Shown here piece by piece: positions 61,758 through 64,000 of a DNA stretch of 64,000 bases; the first letter of the stretch is position 1; each line of letters opens with the position of its first letter. Under the pieces are notes generated by a model. It did no database searches. It had not been told where the DNA came from and saw only the letters and a list, made by a program, of their open reading frames with translations. The DNA comes from Talinum fruticosum (taxonomy: Eukaryota; Streptophyta; Magnoliopsida; Caryophyllales; Talinaceae). The DNA lies in assembly GCA_021018815.1 (NCBI GenBank), contig JAITYX010000016.1:7331001-7395000 (forward strand), given 5' to 3'. Both the position numbers and the translations under genes were made by a program.

Positions 61758-62104
61758 CATCCCTGAGATATCTTCAAAATAGCATACTGTGAGAAACTTG
61801 GCTCAGTAGCAATTTATGCAACTGCCTAGTAAGCTGGAGTTGTTTGTATTAGGCAATTGTGAAAATTTCAAGTCTCTTCCAATGGCCCATCAAACACTTA
61901 CCTGTCTTCAAGCATTATACATCTGGAACTGCCGTAGCCTGGAAAGCTGGCCAAAAGAGGGGCATCCCTTTTCCCTTGGCAGGCTTAATATATTGGAAAG
62001 CCGAAGGTGGAAGAAAGATGCCAGCGAGAGAAAGGCCTTGACTGGTCAAATATCGAGCATGTTATTGCATCGACATCAGTGGTGGTTGCATCACAGGTCC
62101 GTTA

Positions 62105-62695
62105 TCCACCTAAATTGGTACACCTGTCAACAGAGGAGGGGTGGGGCAGAGATCGGTTACATTGTGAGCATTTACGCATTTATCTCTTCGTCTCTTTGCT
62201 CCTACTTTGTCTTTTCTCTATCAGGATTCAGGATTTATCTCCTCCCTTTCTTTTCTTTCTTTTAATGTTTGATATGACGTGGAGTTTGGAGATGTACGTT
62301 TTACAGACCACCTGTTCGAAAGTAAGTAAAAGAAAGCCCCCTCTACAAACAGGTTTGGTTGCTCATATATAAGATGCTTGTGTTCTGTAAATTTGAGTAA
62401 AGATCAGTCTAGAAATGTAAATGCCAGCAATGTTCCCTTCTATCTCTCTCCGTTTCATCTCATTCTTTCTTTGCAAGTAGATGGATTTTGTTTTTATACT
62501 CCGCAACAAATATCTTCACAACTCTACTGACTCTGATTTACTGTCTGAACAATAGGTGCCTAATTCTCTAGGAAAGATCACTACTGAGTACTGGCCTTAC
62601 AGGAACTGTATGTATTGAGTTGCAAACATAGCCAATGTTGTCTGTGAAAAAAATTATGATGCCAACTGATTCAGTTTTAGTGAGAGTATCACCTT

Positions 62696-62726
<31 letters not shown>

Positions 62727-63730
62727 GGGTAAGAACGTGTATATATATTTCATTACCAAACTTGCATCACAGGCATTTTGGATTCGCCTGAATTACATGA
62801 TCTCCCCTTTTTTTCTACCTTTTTTCTTTCCATGATATCCCCTTGAGTTTTGATTGTGTAGTGATCGATGTTCTCTAGACTATGGCTTATTTTGTGGATG
62901 TGAAAATGATAAAGGCTTTGAAAATTTAGAGTTTTCGAATCAATTTGCATCTAAACTTTGTCGAAAATACGGTTTTGCCATTATTGTTTTTTCGTACAAT
63001 GGGAATGAAAAAACAAAACTGCATTTTTGACAAAGTTCAGTGGCATATTGATGCGAGATTTCTGAAACTTATCTTTTTGTGTACTTGCTTTCATGTTTTG
63101 AGATCTAATGTGAAAAAGAAAATAAAAAAATTTGCCGCTGAACACCTGGACAAAACCATCTAGTAGGGCTTCTTTCATCTTTTATCAATCAAAAGTGAAA
63201 TCTTGGACGCAAATTCTCGTATGGCATAAGTCTCACGGAAGTCTCACTGTGAACCATTCTATTTTTCATATGTTATACAATGAGACTCATCTTCGTATCA
63301 AAAATTGTACCGATTGATGTTTATTTAGTTAAGACACTATTTCACCAAGCTGTATTTTTGATACCTTCATAAAAATTAGGTCTGAATCTAAATTCATGAA
63401 GTACGTCCTAGATATGATAATAGAGAAGTTGAATCCTTTAGACCTAGGTTATGATATGAGAGGATGAGTGTGATTTACTTTTGCTGTCAAGAGCATCCGT
63501 GATGTGAAGCCTGTGGGCATCAAACGGATGAGCTGGCAAGCGGGACTTGGGCCCAACTTCACACAACACATGTCAAATGAGAGGCACGTGGGCCATCTTG
63601 TTATAGAAAGCCACTCACCCTCTTGTTTTTTTGCAAATTTTGATGTATTTTAAGGAGCATATATTCTCAGGTCACTTATCATTATATTTGGTCTACAAAG
63701 TTTTTTTTTTTTGTCTTATCATTTATTGAA
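62105..63730. other. Intergenic region, no gene recognised
   Basis: AT-rich sequence past the last LRR-like segment. It holds a T run of about 26 bases at 62700-62726, possibly the reversed A-tail of a retroposon whose body was not recognised. No gene was recognised. Confidence 0.5.
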
Positions 63731-63737
63731 ATATGTC

Positions 63738-63945
63738 ATGGGACTCTTAAGTGTATAATAAATGTTCTAATCGTTTTTGGGCTAGGTGTATTATTTTTAT
63801 TGTTTTCTTTTTTCTTTGATATAACTTAAGTCTTTTTGTATATGGGACTCCCAGGTGTATAATAAATGCTCTATTTGTTTTTGGGGTCAGGTGTATTATT
63901 TTTGTTATTTTCTTTTTTTTGTATAACTTAAGTTTTCTTTTTTTT
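63738..63945 (+). repeat. Two-copy tandem duplication, about 104 bp
   Basis: ATGGGACTCTTAAGTGTATA opens the first unit at 63738 and ATGGGACTCCCAGGTGTATA the second at 63842. Both continue ATAAATG(T/C)TCTA, GGTGTATTATTTTT and a T/C-rich stretch ending TATAACTTAAGT. The units differ by several substitutions, so the duplication is not recent. Confidence 0.75.
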
Positions 63946-64000
63946 TTTTTGGTTTAAAAACAGAAAAGTTGTGTGTTATAGTATGGGTATGATAATATTT

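Larger units (their letters stand above)
58290..62100 (+). pseudogene. CC-NB-LRR (NLR) disease-resistance gene relic, broken by stops and LTR insertions
   Basis: Three separated pieces in the correct order resemble one CNL gene. Piece 1 (about 58318-58585) reads MEDIGDEYLCELLSSSVFEP, then MCDLM, an in-frame TAA at 58427-58429, then ERARHFSYVVDHFDGISKF. This is the end of the NB-ARC winged helix, the MHD region and the LRR junction. Piece 2 (about 59640-59840) has LGIEGM and LNFKSMKGWNMWSN, a typical LRR spacer. Piece 3 (about 60190-60210, then 61758-62040) has LPECSS, YCEKLGS and LELFVLGNCENFKSLP with LESWPKEGHPFSL, the late LRRs. Frames change between and within pieces. NLRs sense pathogen effectors, but this copy cannot encode one. 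The P-loop and coiled-coil regions were not found. Confidence 0.7.

Noticed and set aside
1..64000. CRISPR arrays, operons, bacterial-type promoters or a novel defence system
   Set aside because: The window is plant nuclear DNA with spliced genes. The only regularly spaced repeat (61162-61497) lacks variable spacers and neighbouring genes, and lies in a retroelement.

Overview
This is plant nuclear DNA, most likely from a core eudicot and perhaps an asterid. The evidence is spliced genes with GT-AG introns, a chloroplast-targeted Rubisco small subunit family with the dicot two-intron layout, a cytokinin hydroxylase P450, a LOB-domain transcription factor, NLR relics, and AT-rich spacers full of plant MITEs, SINEs and LTR fragments. 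No species is claimed.

Layout: (1) 1-8.4 kb is AT-rich spacer with a tRNA-derived SINE, several Stowaway-type MITEs and a reverse-oriented LTR remnant. (2) 8.47-11.64 kb holds a five-exon CYP735A-like gene (+). All exons read cleanly except one missing C just before the haem cysteine. (3) 11.8-20.4 kb is spacer with a SINE bounded by a perfect 15-bp duplication and a second LTR of the same family as the first, inverted relative to it. (4) 20.4-35.4 kb is one large minus-strand gene for a four-KH-domain RNA-binding protein (about 728 aa). Its introns carry transposon relics, including an antisense RNase H fragment. (5) 36.86-37.95 kb is a class II LOB-domain (LBD41-like) gene (-). (6) 38-43.9 kb is AT-rich spacer with no gene seen. 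(7) 44.3-56.8 kb is a head-to-tail array of five RBCS genes at 2.7-3.1 kb spacing. Copies 1, 4 and 5 are intact, copy 3 has a single-base insertion, and copy 2 has two frameshifts and a lost splice donor. (8) 58.3-62.1 kb is a dead CC-NB-LRR (NLR) gene broken by stops and by LTR insertions. One of these is a 1.54-kb LTR-like element with a perfect 5-bp target duplication and an ordered array of GC-rich palindromes. (9) 62.1-64 kb is spacer with a tandem duplication.

The genes do not form a pathway. RBCS serves carbon fixation in the chloroplast, CYP735A makes trans-zeatin cytokinins, and the KH and LBD proteins are post-transcriptional and transcriptional regulators. Three of the four coding frameshifts are short C-runs, each one base short, so consensus error must be excluded before those genes are called dead. 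The TT splice donor in RBCS copy 2 is a substitution and argues for real decay there.
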